This document shows, one piece after another, positions 1 to 8,078 of a stretch of DNA of 64,000 nt (the stretch's first letter is position 1; each line of letters starts with the position of its first letter). The notes below the pieces were generated by a model that was not told the origin of the DNA, did not search any database, and saw only the letters and a program-made list of their open reading frames with translations. The stretch lies in contig DASZVY010000082.1 in assembly GCA_035546855.1 (NCBI GenBank), positions 1-64,000 on the forward strand, given 5' to 3'. A program made the translations under genes and the position numbers. The stretch comes from Nitrobacter sp035546855 (GTDB lineage: Bacteria > Pseudomonadota > Alphaproteobacteria > Rhizobiales > Xanthobacteraceae).

Positions 1-71
1 GCGGCAAGCTCTTCCACCTGCTGCGGGCTCGCGTCCTGGCGCGCGAGAAAGACATGCTCGTAAAGAGGCAT
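1..71 (-). CDS. rpsF: 30S ribosomal protein S6, N-terminal fragment (cut by window start)
   Basis: Only the first 23 codons lie in the window, read on the minus strand from an ATG at 71. The peptide begins MPLYEHVFLARQDASPQQVE, the characteristic S6 start. S6 binds 16S rRNA in the platform of the small subunit together with S18. A purine-rich ribosome binding site (GGAAAGGAA) lies just upstream of the ATG. The rest of the gene, and probably rpsR and rplI after it in the usual bacterial order, lie beyond the left edge. Identity rests on the N-terminus alone but is distinctive. Confidence 0.9.
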   Translation of the reverse strand, partial: MPLYEHVFLARQDASPQQVEELA

Positions 72-270
72 CGGATTCCTTTCCAACGTTGGCGCAGAAC
101 CGGCGACAAGCCCCTCGAGCCCTCAGGGAAAGGACTCAGAAGTTCGCTCCGAAGGCAGGAACACGGGACGACGGGCCGACTGGCCCTGCCGCATCAAGAT
201 CGCCCGAGTGAGGGGTGAAATTGCTGGGACCGTCCGTTCAGCTCCCGGCCGGGATCCACGGATGGCGCGG

Positions 271-298
271 TTTATACGGATTTCCGGCCCGATGGCAA
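271..298 (-). promoter_or_regulatory. sigma-70-like promoter for rpsF
   Basis: Read on the minus strand, TTGCCA (298-293) and TATAAA (276-271) are separated by 16 bases, close to the -35/-10 consensus. The implied start is about 190 bases before rpsF, a long leader that would fit a ribosomal-protein operon under leader control. Not verified experimentally. Confidence 0.5.
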
Positions 299-390
299 GC
301 GATATGGCGGCCGGACAGGGACGGGTTGACGCCGGTCTCCCGGCTTGGGCCATTTTCTCATGAGGCGACGGAGAAGCGCTTGAGTTATTT

Positions 391-409
391 GTTTGTATAT
401 CATACAAAC
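391..409. promoter_or_regulatory. perfect palindrome, probable TetR-family operator
   Basis: GTTTGTAT-ATC-ATACAAAC is a perfect 8+3+8 inverted repeat about 80 bases before the TetR-family start codon. It is AT-rich against a GC-rich background, and TetR dimers typically bind such sites near their own promoters. It is the best candidate for autoregulation of the regulator-desaturase pair. Confidence 0.65.
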
Positions 410-488
410 CGGATACGCAGCATCTGTTGGATCGAGCGGAGAGAGCGGCAAACCGCCGGTTCCGAAGAGAGAGGGTCGGAGACGTCTG

Positions 489-1172
489 ATGAGCGCTTCT
501 GCGAAACGGGCGCCGAGCGAACCGCGGCACAATGCCAGGGCGACCCGGACTGCCGGCCGTCAGATGCGCTCCCGCCTGCTGGATGCCGCGAGCCGGCTGT
601 TCAAGGAGCGCGGACTTGCCGGCGTCTCGATCTCGGAGATCGCTGCAGTTGCAGACGCTTTCCCAAGCCAGATCACCTACTACTTCAACACCAAGGAAGC
701 ATTGTTCGTCGAGGCGGCATGTCGCGACGTGCTCTATGTCGGCCGCGCGGCGGAGCAGAACGCCGGCCGCCAGTTGTCGCCCCGGGACTATACGCGTTCG
801 CTGGTCGAGAGCGTGATGAACTCGGATGCCGTCGGTTTCTTTGTCGAGGCCATGACGCTGACGCGCCGACGCCGTGACCTGGCGCCGCTGATCGCGCGCA
901 CCGTCGAGCGGCTTCATGCCGAGGGCCTGCGCGCCTACGCCGCCGAGATGATCGCGCGCGGCTGGCACTCGCGGCTCGATCCCGCGACCAGCGCGCGCCG
1001 GTTCTGGGCGATCGCGGTAGGTGTCACGCTCGAGGGACATGCGATGGGCCGCTCTCCGGCAGACCTTACCGAGGAGATGCTGCGGCTTCTCGGCCCGCAA
1101 GCCGACAACCCCGAGACGGCCCGCTTTCATGTCGTCGACGCCGCCAAGCCCGATAGGGAGACATCGCCATGA
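489..1172 (+). CDS. TetR/AcrR-family transcriptional regulator
   Basis: A 227-residue protein with a TetR-type N-terminal helix-turn-helix at about residues 20-65 (RLLDAASRLFKERG, then the recognition region ending SQITYYFNTKEALF), followed by a helical ligand-binding domain. The ATG at 489 is chosen because a GGAG motif precedes it at good spacing and the domain starts shortly after; the frame is open further upstream. The stop overlaps the start of the desaturase gene (ATGA), so the two are translationally coupled. A perfect palindrome at 391-409 is the likely operator. By analogy with DesT/FadR-like pairs it may sense acyl-CoA or lipid state and control desaturation; the ligand is inferred only from the neighbour. 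Confidence 0.85.
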   Translation: MSASAKRAPSEPRHNARATRTAGRQMRSRLLDAASRLFKERGLAGVSISEIAAVADAFPSQITYYFNTKEALFVEAACRDVLYVGRAAEQNAGRQLSPRDYTRSLVESVMNSDAVGFFVEAMTLTRRRRDLAPLIARTVERLHAEGLRAYAAEMIARGWHSRLDPATSARRFWAIAVGVTLEGHAMGRSPADLTEEMLRLLGPQADNPETARFHVVDAAKPDRETSP

Positions 1173-2194
1173 CCGCGCCGCGAATCCGGGCTCGCGATCT
1201 CATGTCCGAACAGGACCTCATTGCCGTCCGTACGCGGGCAACCTGGAAAGCCATCGCCCTGATCGCGCATGCCTGGGTGCTGATCTTCGGCGCCATCGCG
1301 CTGGTGGCGGCCTGGCCCAATCCTCTCACCTTCATCCTCGCCGTCGCCATCATAGGCTCGCGGCAACTTGGGCTTGCGATCCTGATGCATGACGGCGCCC
1401 ACGGTCTGCTGTCCAGCAATGAGAAACTCAACATGGCGCTAAGTCAGTGGCTTTGCGCCTATCCGGTTTTCGCGGAAACACGCGCCTATCGCCGCTATCA
1501 CCTGCAGCATCACGCGCACACGCAGCAGGACGACGATCCCGATCTGATCCTGTCCGCGCCGTTTCCGATCACGCGGCCAAGTTATCGGCGGAAGTTCTGG
1601 CGCGACATCATCGGACGAACCGCCTATCAGCAGCGCAAGGCGCAACTCATGAACGCGCTCGGTGAGTCGTCATGGCCGTTCGCGCGCCGCGCGGCCCATT
1701 TCTGGAACAAGCTCGGCCCGCAATTCGTGACGAACGCCATTCTGTTTGCAGGGCTGGCGGCTGTGGGCGTGTGGTGGGCCTATCCGCTGCTGTGGCTGTT
1801 GCCGCTGGCGACGTGGATGATGGTGATCACGCGCATCCGCAACATCGCGGAGCATGCCGTGGTGCCCGACAGCAACGATCCGCTGCGTAACACCCGCACC
1901 ACGCGCGCCGGATTCCTCGCCCGGCTGTTCATCGCGCCGTACTACGTGAACTATCACCTCGAGCATCATCTGCTGTTCTACGTGCCGTGCTACAACCTGC
2001 CGCGCGTGCATCGCATCCTTGCGAACGGACCCTATGCCGGCCGGATGGAGGTGCAGCCGGGCTATGGAGCGGTCCTCAGACTTGCCACAGCCAAGTCGTC
2101 CGACCTTGACCGCCCCGGCGAAATCGTCAGCAATGTCAGGCGCGCGCGACAGGGAGCGGCGGTGGACGGCAATCAGGCGGCCGCCGGGTTCTAG
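1169..2194 (+). CDS. membrane fatty acid desaturase family protein
   Basis: A 341-residue integral membrane di-iron protein. Three histidine boxes are visible: HDGAH at 74-78, HLQHH at about 111-115 followed by an Asp-rich stretch, and HLEHH at 263-267. Hydrophobic spans lie at about residues 28-50, 52-72 and 185-222. This architecture is that of the fatty acid desaturase / beta-carotene hydroxylase-ketolase superfamily, which uses O2 to desaturate or hydroxylate lipid chains at the inner membrane. It overlaps the upstream TetR regulator by four bases, which suggests control of membrane fluidity. Exact substrate and regiospecificity cannot be read from the sequence. Confidence 0.85.
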   Translation: MTAPRIRARDLMSEQDLIAVRTRATWKAIALIAHAWVLIFGAIALVAAWPNPLTFILAVAIIGSRQLGLAILMHDGAHGLLSSNEKLNMALSQWLCAYPVFAETRAYRRYHLQHHAHTQQDDDPDLILSAPFPITRPSYRRKFWRDIIGRTAYQQRKAQLMNALGESSWPFARRAAHFWNKLGPQFVTNAILFAGLAAVGVWWAYPLLWLLPLATWMMVITRIRNIAEHAVVPDSNDPLRNTRTTRAGFLARLFIAPYYVNYHLEHHLLFYVPCYNLPRVHRILANGPYAGRMEVQPGYGAVLRLATAKSSDLDRPGEIVSNVRRARQGAAVDGNQAAAGF

Positions 2195-2266
2195 ACGAGT
2201 GACGTGCGCGTCTTGACATCACCCGGCGCGCGGTGTCTTTCCGCCCCGGATTTTCAGGGGCGACAC

Positions 2267-3220
2267 ATGACAGCGGCATTCACTTTTCCGGGGCAGGGGT
2301 CCCAGACGGTCGGCATGGGGAAGGCACTGGCCGAGGCGTTTCCGGCCGCGAAAGCCGTTTTCGACGATGTCGACGCCGCGCTCGGCGAGAAGTTGACCGC
2401 CATCATCTGGGATGGCCCCGCGGAAACCCTGCAATTGACCGAGAACGCGCAGCCCGCGCTGATGGCGGTGTCCATCGCGGCCCTGCGCGTACTCGAATCC
2501 GAGGCGGGAGTTTCGGTCGGACGCGACGCGGCGTTCGTGGCGGGTCATTCGCTCGGCGAATATTCCGCGCTCGCGGCCGCCGGCAGCCTGAGCGTCAGCG
2601 ACACGGCGCGGCTGCTGCGGACGCGCGGGCTTGCGATGCAGAAGGCCGTGCCCGTCGGCGTCGGTGCGATGGCGGCGCTGCTCGGCCTCGACTACGAAAC
2701 CGCGGTTGCGGTCGCGGAGGAGGCGGCGCAGGGACAGATTTGTCAGGCGGCGAACGACAATGGCGGCGGACAGGTCGTCGTCTCCGGCGACAAGGCGGCG
2801 GTCGATCGCGCGGTCGAGATCGCCAGGACCAGGGGCGCCAAGCGCGCGATGTTGCTGCCGGTGTCCGCGCCGTTCCACTGCAAGCTGATGCAGCCGGCCG
2901 CGGATGTGATGGCGAAAGCCCTGGCCGATGTGACGATCAACAGGCCGGTCGTTCCCGTCGTGTCGAACGTGCTGGCCGCGCCGATCACCGATCCGGACGA
3001 GATTCGCCGCCGGCTGGTCGAGCAGGTGACGGGAACGGTGCGCTGGCGCGAGTCGGTGGCCTACATGGCGGACCACGGGGTCACGCGTTTCTTCGAAATC
3101 GGCGCCGGCAAGGTGTTGAGCGGGCTGGTCAAGCGTATCGCCGACGGTGCCGTCGGCATCGCGGTCGGCGGGCCCGGCGATATCGCCGCCGCCAAGGATG
3201 CGATCGCCGCCGCACGCTGA
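2267..3220 (+). CDS. fabD: malonyl-CoA:ACP transacylase
   Basis: A 317-residue cytosolic enzyme that transfers malonyl from CoA to acyl carrier protein, supplying the extender unit for type II fatty acid synthesis. The N-terminus carries FPGQGSQ, the nucleophile elbow is GHSLGEYSA (Ser95), and the active-site His lies in SAPFHCKLM. The start is the ATG at 2267 (MTAAFTFPGQG), preceded by an AGGGGC motif; the frame is open upstream but that part is not FabD-like. It is the first gene of the fab cluster (fabG, acpP and fabF follow on the same strand), although a minus-strand gene lies between it and fabG. Confidence 0.96.
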   Translation: MTAAFTFPGQGSQTVGMGKALAEAFPAAKAVFDDVDAALGEKLTAIIWDGPAETLQLTENAQPALMAVSIAALRVLESEAGVSVGRDAAFVAGHSLGEYSALAAAGSLSVSDTARLLRTRGLAMQKAVPVGVGAMAALLGLDYETAVAVAEEAAQGQICQAANDNGGGQVVVSGDKAAVDRAVEIARTRGAKRAMLLPVSAPFHCKLMQPAADVMAKALADVTINRPVVPVVSNVLAAPITDPDEIRRRLVEQVTGTVRWRESVAYMADHGVTRFFEIGAGKVLSGLVKRIADGAVGIAVGGPGDIAAAKDAIAAAR

Positions 3221-3247
3221 GAACGGGGTTCGGACGCCGCAGGGGAT

Positions 3248-3511
3248 TCATTCGGGGGGCCTCAGCGCGCTGTGGATCCAGCCCCTCGCCGACGTTTGGA
3301 GCGGGTCCGCTTCTGCCTCGCAATGCAGGCATCTGCGGATTGGTTTTGCGACCGTCGCGGATTTGTCCGGCGCCGTGGCGAAACCGCATCGCGGACAGGT
3401 GTTTTCACGTTCCTCGTTCATGAGCAACAGCCGCGCGCGAACGCTAGACAAGGCCAGTGCACCGACTATCAGGATGCAGACAATCAGGACAAAGGATTCA
3501 AGGGCACACAT
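3248..3511 (-). CDS. small membrane-anchored zinc-ribbon protein
   Basis: An 87-residue protein on the strand opposite the fab genes. One hydrophobic span occupies about residues 5-25 (FVLIVCILIVGALAL), followed by a basic segment and a possible zinc ribbon with CPRCGF at 39-44 and CLHC at 61-64. The ATG at 3511 is preceded by GGAAGG at good spacing. Two CxxC pairs 22 residues apart fit a treble-clef or ribbon zinc site facing the cytoplasm. Function is unknown. It ends 27 bases from the fabD stop and is convergent with it. The much longer open frame that extends upstream is antisense to fabG and is not believed. Confidence 0.65.
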   Translation of the reverse strand: MCALESFVLIVCILIVGALALSSVRARLLLMNEERENTCPRCGFATAPDKSATVAKPIRRCLHCEAEADPLQTSARGWIHSALRPPE

Positions 3512-3748
3512 CGCAATCACCTTCCATGCACGCGATGGAAGCAGAACGGATGTGATTAAGGGTGGTAGGAGCTTGCGACCTGAATTGACGATGAATCTGC
3601 ACCATGCTGGCGCTGGTGAAATGTGCGCGTTTCCTGCGGGACGGCGCGAAGATGAGACTAGGTTATTGACGAGCGGTATTTCCTTGCGGCAAACGGGGCA
3701 GGATTTGCGATTTTCGTTTTTGCTCGGGAATGTTCCAACGGGGGCGAT

Positions 3749-4486
3749 ATGTTCGATTTGACCGGCAAGACCGCGCTCGTCACCGGCGCGACGGGAGGCA
3801 TCGGCGGGGCGATCGCCAAGGCGCTGCATGGGCAGGGCGCGACCGTTGCTCTGTCCGGCACGCGGCGGGAGGTGCTTGAAACGCTTGCGGGGACGCTGCG
3901 CGACCGCGTCCATGTGCTGCCATGCAATCTGTCGGACATGACCGAAGTCGAGGCCTTGGTGCCGGCTGCGGAGAAGGCGATGGGGCAGGTGGACATTCTG
4001 GTGGCCAATGCCGGCATCACCCGGGACAACCTGTTCGTGCAGTTGCGCGACGAGGATTGGGATGACGTGATCCGCGTCAACCTGACGGCGACGTTCCGCC
4101 TCGCGCGCGCCGCGACCAGGCTGATGATGCGCAAGCGGTTCGGCCGCATCATCGCCATCACCTCGGTGGTGGGCGTGACCGGCAATCCCGGCCAGGGCAA
4201 CTATACGGCCTCGAAGGCCGGGCTGATCGGCATGATCAAGACACTCGGCGCGGAATACGCCAAGCGGGGAGTAACCGCCAACTGCATCGCGCCCGGCTTT
4301 ATCGCCACGCCGATGACCGATGTGCTCAACGAGAAACAACGCGAGGCGATTTTGACGAAGGTCCCGGCGGCGCGATTGGGGACACCTGAGGACATTGCCG
4401 CGGCGGCGGTCTATCTCGCCTCCAACGAGGCGGCTTACGTCACCGGCCAGACGATTCACGTCAATGGTGGAATGGCAATGATTTGA
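3749..4486 (+). CDS. fabG: 3-oxoacyl-ACP reductase
   Basis: A 245-residue short-chain dehydrogenase that reduces 3-oxoacyl-ACP with NADPH in each elongation cycle. The cofactor motif TGATGGIGG spans 12-20, and the catalytic tetrad is N111, S139, Y152 and K156 (YTASK). NAG at 87-89 and the C-terminal GQTIHVNGGMAMI are typical of FabG. A GGGGG ribosome binding site precedes the ATG. Position between fabD and acpP distinguishes it from the many other SDRs, including the two elsewhere in this window. Confidence 0.96.
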   Translation: MFDLTGKTALVTGATGGIGGAIAKALHGQGATVALSGTRREVLETLAGTLRDRVHVLPCNLSDMTEVEALVPAAEKAMGQVDILVANAGITRDNLFVQLRDEDWDDVIRVNLTATFRLARAATRLMMRKRFGRIIAITSVVGVTGNPGQGNYTASKAGLIGMIKTLGAEYAKRGVTANCIAPGFIATPMTDVLNEKQREAILTKVPAARLGTPEDIAAAAVYLASNEAAYVTGQTIHVNGGMAMI

Positions 4487-4751
4487 GGGTTTTGGGCCAC
4501 ACAGGCGGGGCTTGTAGTCAAGGCTTGGGAAGTGTGATAACCGGACCCCGAATGGGTGGGCAAAGAACGCCATTGCAGGAATTTGAAACCCTGTATATTG
4601 GCGGAGCGGAGCCTGCCGTCGTCCGCGGGGCCCGTGTCCGCCAGGACCGGGACCGAACTGGGACGCGGCTGCGACAGGACTAGGCGAGTTAACGCACCAC
4701 GATGGCTCGTATCGGCTTGCGGTCGGGTCCAATGGAACAACGAGGTTGAGA

Positions 4752-4991
4752 ATGAGCGAGATTGGCGAGCGGGTGAAGAAGATCGTGGTGGAACACCTTG
4801 GTGTCGAGCCCGAGAAGGTCGTCGACAGCGCGAGCTTCATCGATGATCTGGGCGCCGACAGCCTCGATACGGTGGAACTCGTGATGGCGTTCGAGGAAGA
4901 GTTCGGCTGCGAGATTCCGGATGATGCCGCGGAGACGATTCTGACCGTCGGCGACGCCACCAAATTCCTCGAGAAGAACGCGAAAAGCTGA
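4752..4991 (+). CDS. acpP: acyl carrier protein
   Basis: A 79-residue acidic protein carrying growing acyl chains on 4'-phosphopantetheine. The attachment motif DSLDTVEL places the modified serine at residue 37. The start is the ATG at 4752 (MSEIGERVKK) rather than the TTG two codons earlier; an AGG motif lies six bases upstream. A leader of about 265 bases separates it from fabG, so it may have its own promoter, and a Rho-independent terminator follows the gene, in keeping with ACP being made in large excess. Confidence 0.97.
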   Translation: MSEIGERVKKIVVEHLGVEPEKVVDSASFIDDLGADSLDTVELVMAFEEEFGCEIPDDAAETILTVGDATKFLEKNAKS

Positions 4992-5014
4992 CCCGCTTCG
5001 AGCGGTCATGACAG

Positions 5015-5050
5015 AGCCGGCGGCCGTGACGACGCGGTCCACCGGCTTTT
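5015..5050 (+). terminator. Rho-independent terminator between acpP and fabF
   Basis: AGCCGG (5015-5020) pairs with CCGGCT (5042-5047), with further pairing inside the loop, and is followed by TTTTCGTT. It lies 24 bases after the acpP stop and ends about 40 bases before fabF, so it would reduce read-through into fabF. Confidence 0.6.
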
Positions 5051-5086
5051 CGTTATGACGGCTCCGGTGGAGCTGGAGTGCCGGAT

Positions 5087-6352
5087 ATGAGACGCGTTGT
5101 CGTCACGGGCCTGGGCATGGTGTCGCCGCTCGGCTGCGGCGTCGAGCCGACCTGGAAGCGGATCCTCGGCGGTGACAGCGGCGCGAGGCAGATCGAGACT
5201 TTTGATGTCGCCGATCTGCCGAGCCGCATCGCTTGTGTGATCGTGCGTGGCGACGGCACTGACGGCACCTTCAACCCGGATCAGTGGATGGAGCCGAAAG
5301 ACCAGCGCAAGGTCGACGACTTCATCATTTTCGCGATGAGCGCTGCCAAGCAGGCGCTCGACGATGCGAACTGGCATCCGGCGACCGAGGAAGAGCGTTG
5401 CGCGACCGGCACCATGATCGGCTCCGGCATCGGTGGACTCTCGGGCATCGCGGATACGGCGGTGCTGCTCAAGGAGCGCGGTCCCCGCAAGGTGTCGCCT
5501 TTCTTCATCCCCGGGCGTCTGATCAATCTCGCGTCGGGTTATGTGTCCATCGAGCATGGCCTGAAAGGTCCGAATCACGCGGTCGTCACCGCATGTTCGA
5601 CCGGCGCGCACGCCATTGGCGATGCCAGCCGCCTGATCGCGCTTGGCGACGCCGATGTGATGGTGGCCGGCGGAGCCGAATCGCCGATCTGCCGGATCGG
5701 CATGGCCGGCTTTTGCGCCGCACGCGCGCTGTCCACGGGATTCAATGATACGCCGCAGAAGGCGTCGCGGCCTTACGATAAGGATCGTGACGGCTTCGTC
5801 ATGGGCGAGGGCGCGGGCGTTGTCGTCCTCGAGGAGTATGAACACGCCCGTAAACGGGGTGCGCGGATGTACGCGGAGGTCGTCGGCTATGGCCTCTCGG
5901 GCGACGCCTATCATATTACGTCCCCGTCGCCCGACGGCGATGGCGGCTTCCGCAGCATGAGCGCTGCGTTGAAGCGGGCGGGAATCAGTGCGGCTGACAT
6001 CGATTACATCAATGCGCACGGCACCTCGACGCAGGTCGGCGACGAGATCGAGCTTGGTGCGGTCGAGCGATTGCTCGGCAATGCGGCCTCGAAGGTATCG
6101 ATGTCGTCGACGAAATCGTCGATTGGTCATTTGCTCGGCGCGGCTGGAGCGGTCGAAGCCATTTTCAGCATTCTGGCCATTCGCGACAACGTCGCGCCGC
6201 CGACCATCAATCTCGACAACCCGTCGGTCGAAACCGCGATCGATCTCGTGCCCCACAAGCCGCGCGCGCGGGAGATCAACGTGGCGCTGTCGAATTCATT
6301 CGGATTCGGCGGCACCAACGCGTCGGTTGTTCTGAGGCGTGTGGCCAATTAG
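5087..6352 (+). CDS. fabF: beta-ketoacyl-ACP synthase II
   Basis: A 421-residue condensing enzyme that elongates acyl-ACP with malonyl-ACP and, in many bacteria, tunes unsaturated chain length. The Cys-His-His triad is visible: C170 in TACSTGAH, H311 in NAHGTSTQ and H348 in SIGHLLGAAGA. The ATG at 5087 (MRRVVVTGLG) is chosen on family grounds with GGAG nine bases upstream; a GTG three codons earlier is possible. It follows acpP after a terminator hairpin and is separated from mltG by 289 bases containing palindromic repeats. Confidence 0.96.
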   Translation: MRRVVVTGLGMVSPLGCGVEPTWKRILGGDSGARQIETFDVADLPSRIACVIVRGDGTDGTFNPDQWMEPKDQRKVDDFIIFAMSAAKQALDDANWHPATEEERCATGTMIGSGIGGLSGIADTAVLLKERGPRKVSPFFIPGRLINLASGYVSIEHGLKGPNHAVVTACSTGAHAIGDASRLIALGDADVMVAGGAESPICRIGMAGFCAARALSTGFNDTPQKASRPYDKDRDGFVMGEGAGVVVLEEYEHARKRGARMYAEVVGYGLSGDAYHITSPSPDGDGGFRSMSAALKRAGISAADIDYINAHGTSTQVGDEIELGAVERLLGNAASKVSMSSTKSSIGHLLGAAGAVEAIFSILAIRDNVAPPTINLDNPSVETAIDLVPHKPRAREINVALSNSFGFGGTNASVVLRRVAN

Positions 6353-6400
6353 CGCGCAATCGGAATAACTCCACCGTTTCGCCGTATTCGGTGCTAAATC

Positions 6401-6476
6401 CTAGTGGAGCGAATTTGACGTTCGCTCCGGTTTGCAGCGAGTCCGAGAAGCGAATGTCAAATTCAAAGCCCCATTA
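6401..6476 (+). repeat. palindromic intergenic repeat, copy A
   Basis: GAATTTGACGTTCGCT (6411-6426) is matched, with one mismatch, by the reverse complement of AGCGAATGTCAAATTC (6449-6464). The outer arms CTAGTGGAGC (6401-6410) and GCCCCATTAG (6468-6477) extend the pairing. The loop contains TCCGGTTTGCAGCGAG, which is also found in copy C. It lies in the fabF-mltG gap next to copy B. Confidence 0.75.
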
Positions 6477-6490
6477 GACTCGTAATTTTG

Positions 6491-6566
6491 CTGGTGGTCC
6501 CTTGATTCTCACATTTGCACGGATACCTGCTGGAACGGGATGCAAATGTTGGAATCGGACCACTAG
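6491..6566 (-). repeat. palindromic intergenic repeat, copy B
   Basis: CTGGTGGTCC (6491-6500) pairs with GGACCACTAG (6557-6566), and CACATTTGCA (6510-6519) pairs with TGCAAATGTT (6541-6550). Read on the minus strand the core is ACATTTGCATCCCGTTCCAG, clearly related to copy C. It starts 14 bases after copy A ends and about 75 bases before mltG starts. Confidence 0.75.
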
Positions 6567-6641
6567 CCACGGGCGTATGCTACTGGCCGGAGCAGGGAAT
6601 TTCAGCCGGCTGCGAGCGAGCCGAGGATTCAGGTTACGTTG

Positions 6642-7901
6642 ATGAGTGAGAGAGCGCCCATTTCTCCGCGTAGTCCGCGCGCGGCCCTCGAACCGGAACA
6701 GGTACCCCCGCCGCCCAAGCGGTCTGACCGCGTGCGCAACCCCTGGGTAATCGCAGGCAATGCGATCATCACGCTCTTGCTGATCGGCATGCTCGGCGTG
6801 GGTGGGCTCTACATTTACGGGAAGCAGAAGATCGAGGCGCCAGGCCCGCTGCAGGAAGACAAGGTCGTCAATATTCCGTCGCGATCGGGAATGGGCGATA
6901 TCGCCGATATCCTGCAGCGCGAGGGCGTCATCGACGACAATCGTTGGGCGTTCATCGGCAGCGTGTTCGCGCTGCGCGCCCGTTCAGCTCTCAAGCCCGG
7001 CGAATACCTGTTCCAGAAGAACGCCAGCCTGCGCGACGTCATCGGCACCATCGTCGAGGGCAAGGTGGTGCAGCACGCCGTCACCATTCCGGAGGGACTG
7101 ACGTCCGAGCAGATCGTGGAGCGGCTGTCGGACAACGATCTTTTCACCGGCACAATTCGCGAAATTCCGCGTGAAGGCTCGTTGCTTCCCGAAACCTACA
7201 AGTTTCCGCGCGGCACGTCGCGCGAGCAGGTGATCCAGCGCATGCAACAGGCGCAAAAGCGCGTGCTCGCGGAAATCTGGGAGCACCGCAATCCGGACGT
7301 GCCGGTGAAGACGCCAGAGCAACTGGTGACGCTGGCATCGCTCGTCGAAAAGGAAACCGGCAAGCCGGACGAGCGCAGCCGCGTCGCGGCAGTCTTTGTC
7401 AATCGCTTGAAACAGAAGATGAAGCTGCAGTCCGATCCGACTATCATCTACGGTCTCGTCGGCGGCAAGGGCACGCTCGGGCGACCGATCAAACGCAGCG
7501 AGATTCTGCAGCCGTCGCCTTACAACACCTACGTGATCGAAGGTCTGCCGCCGGGGCCGATCGCCAATCCTGGCCGCGCCGCACTCGAAGCCGCCGCCAA
7601 TCCGGCACGGACCAAGGATCTCTATTTTGTGGCCGACGGCACCGGCGGCCACAGCTTTACCGAGACCTACGAGCAACATCAGAAGAACGTCGCCAGGTTG
7701 CGCAGCCTGGAAAAGCAGATCCAGAACGACACGGTCGAGCCCGAGGAAACCCCTGCGGCCGCTGCGCCGGCTGCGGGAGATGCCGGAGCGACGGGGGCCG
7801 CGGCTCCCGCGCCGCCGCCCGCCAAGCCCGCTCACCAGAAGCGGTCCCGCCCGGCGAAGCAGGGCGCGCTGCGGCCGTCCCACCACGTGGCGGCGCAATA
7901 G
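6642..7901 (+). CDS. mltG: endolytic murein transglycosylase
   Basis: A 419-residue inner-membrane protein that cleaves nascent glycan strands and is thought to set peptidoglycan chain length. A cytoplasmic, basic N-terminus of about 33 residues leads to one membrane span (about 34-60), then a LysM-like region and the YceG catalytic domain with the conserved LASLVEKETGKPDERSRVAAVFVNRL-type segment (catalytic Glu in VEKET) and SDPTIIYG. The C-terminal 60 or so residues are Ala/Pro/Lys-rich and probably disordered. Start at ATG 6642; a TTG one codon earlier is less likely. It lies between fabF and yicC-gmk, as in related genomes, and is flanked by palindromic repeats. Confidence 0.94.
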   Translation: MSERAPISPRSPRAALEPEQVPPPPKRSDRVRNPWVIAGNAIITLLLIGMLGVGGLYIYGKQKIEAPGPLQEDKVVNIPSRSGMGDIADILQREGVIDDNRWAFIGSVFALRARSALKPGEYLFQKNASLRDVIGTIVEGKVVQHAVTIPEGLTSEQIVERLSDNDLFTGTIREIPREGSLLPETYKFPRGTSREQVIQRMQQAQKRVLAEIWEHRNPDVPVKTPEQLVTLASLVEKETGKPDERSRVAAVFVNRLKQKMKLQSDPTIIYGLVGGKGTLGRPIKRSEILQPSPYNTYVIEGLPPGPIANPGRAALEAAANPARTKDLYFVADGTGGHSFTETYEQHQKNVARLRSLEKQIQNDTVEPEETPAAAAPAAGDAGATGAAAPAPPPAKPAHQKRSRPAKQGALRPSHHVAAQ

Positions 7902-7956
7902 GCTCGATCGATGGCCGCTGCCGGATCATCGCCGGCATGTTTTCCGATCGTTCTGC

Positions 7957-8016
7957 GTGCCTGACATTCGCAAAGGCTCTCGCTGAAACCGGATGCGAAT
8001 GTTAAAACCTGAGGAC
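7957..8016 (-). repeat. palindromic intergenic repeat, copy C
   Basis: TGACATTCGCA (7962-7972) pairs with TGCGAATGTTA (7994-8004). Read on the minus strand the unit is GTGGTCC, a spacer, AACATTCGCATCCGGTTTCA, GCGAG and TTGCGAATGTCA, matching copies A and B in stem and loop. One outer arm is degraded. It lies in the mltG-yicC gap. Confidence 0.65.
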
Positions 8017-8078
8017 CACCACGAGCCGCCGGTTCGTTCCGCGAATCTTTTTCTGACCGTTTTGGAGACCACGACGCG

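Larger units (their letters stand above)
72..488. other. divergent intergenic region between rpsF and the TetR gene
   Basis: This stretch of 417 bases holds no convincing gene; the overlapping reading frames in it have no recognisable protein features. It contains a likely sigma-70 promoter for rpsF on the minus strand (271-298) and a perfect palindrome close to the TetR start (391-409), so it appears to be a divergent control region. Confidence 0.6.

Noticed and set aside
2213..2241. TTGACA upstream of fabD considered as a promoter
   Set aside because: The -35 is perfect but the hexamer 17 bases on (TCTTTC) is too far from a -10, so it was not listed.
3248..4963. A 571-residue minus-strand open frame covering fabG
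   Set aside because: It is antisense to fabG and acpP sequence and lacks protein features; only its last 87 codons form a credible gene.
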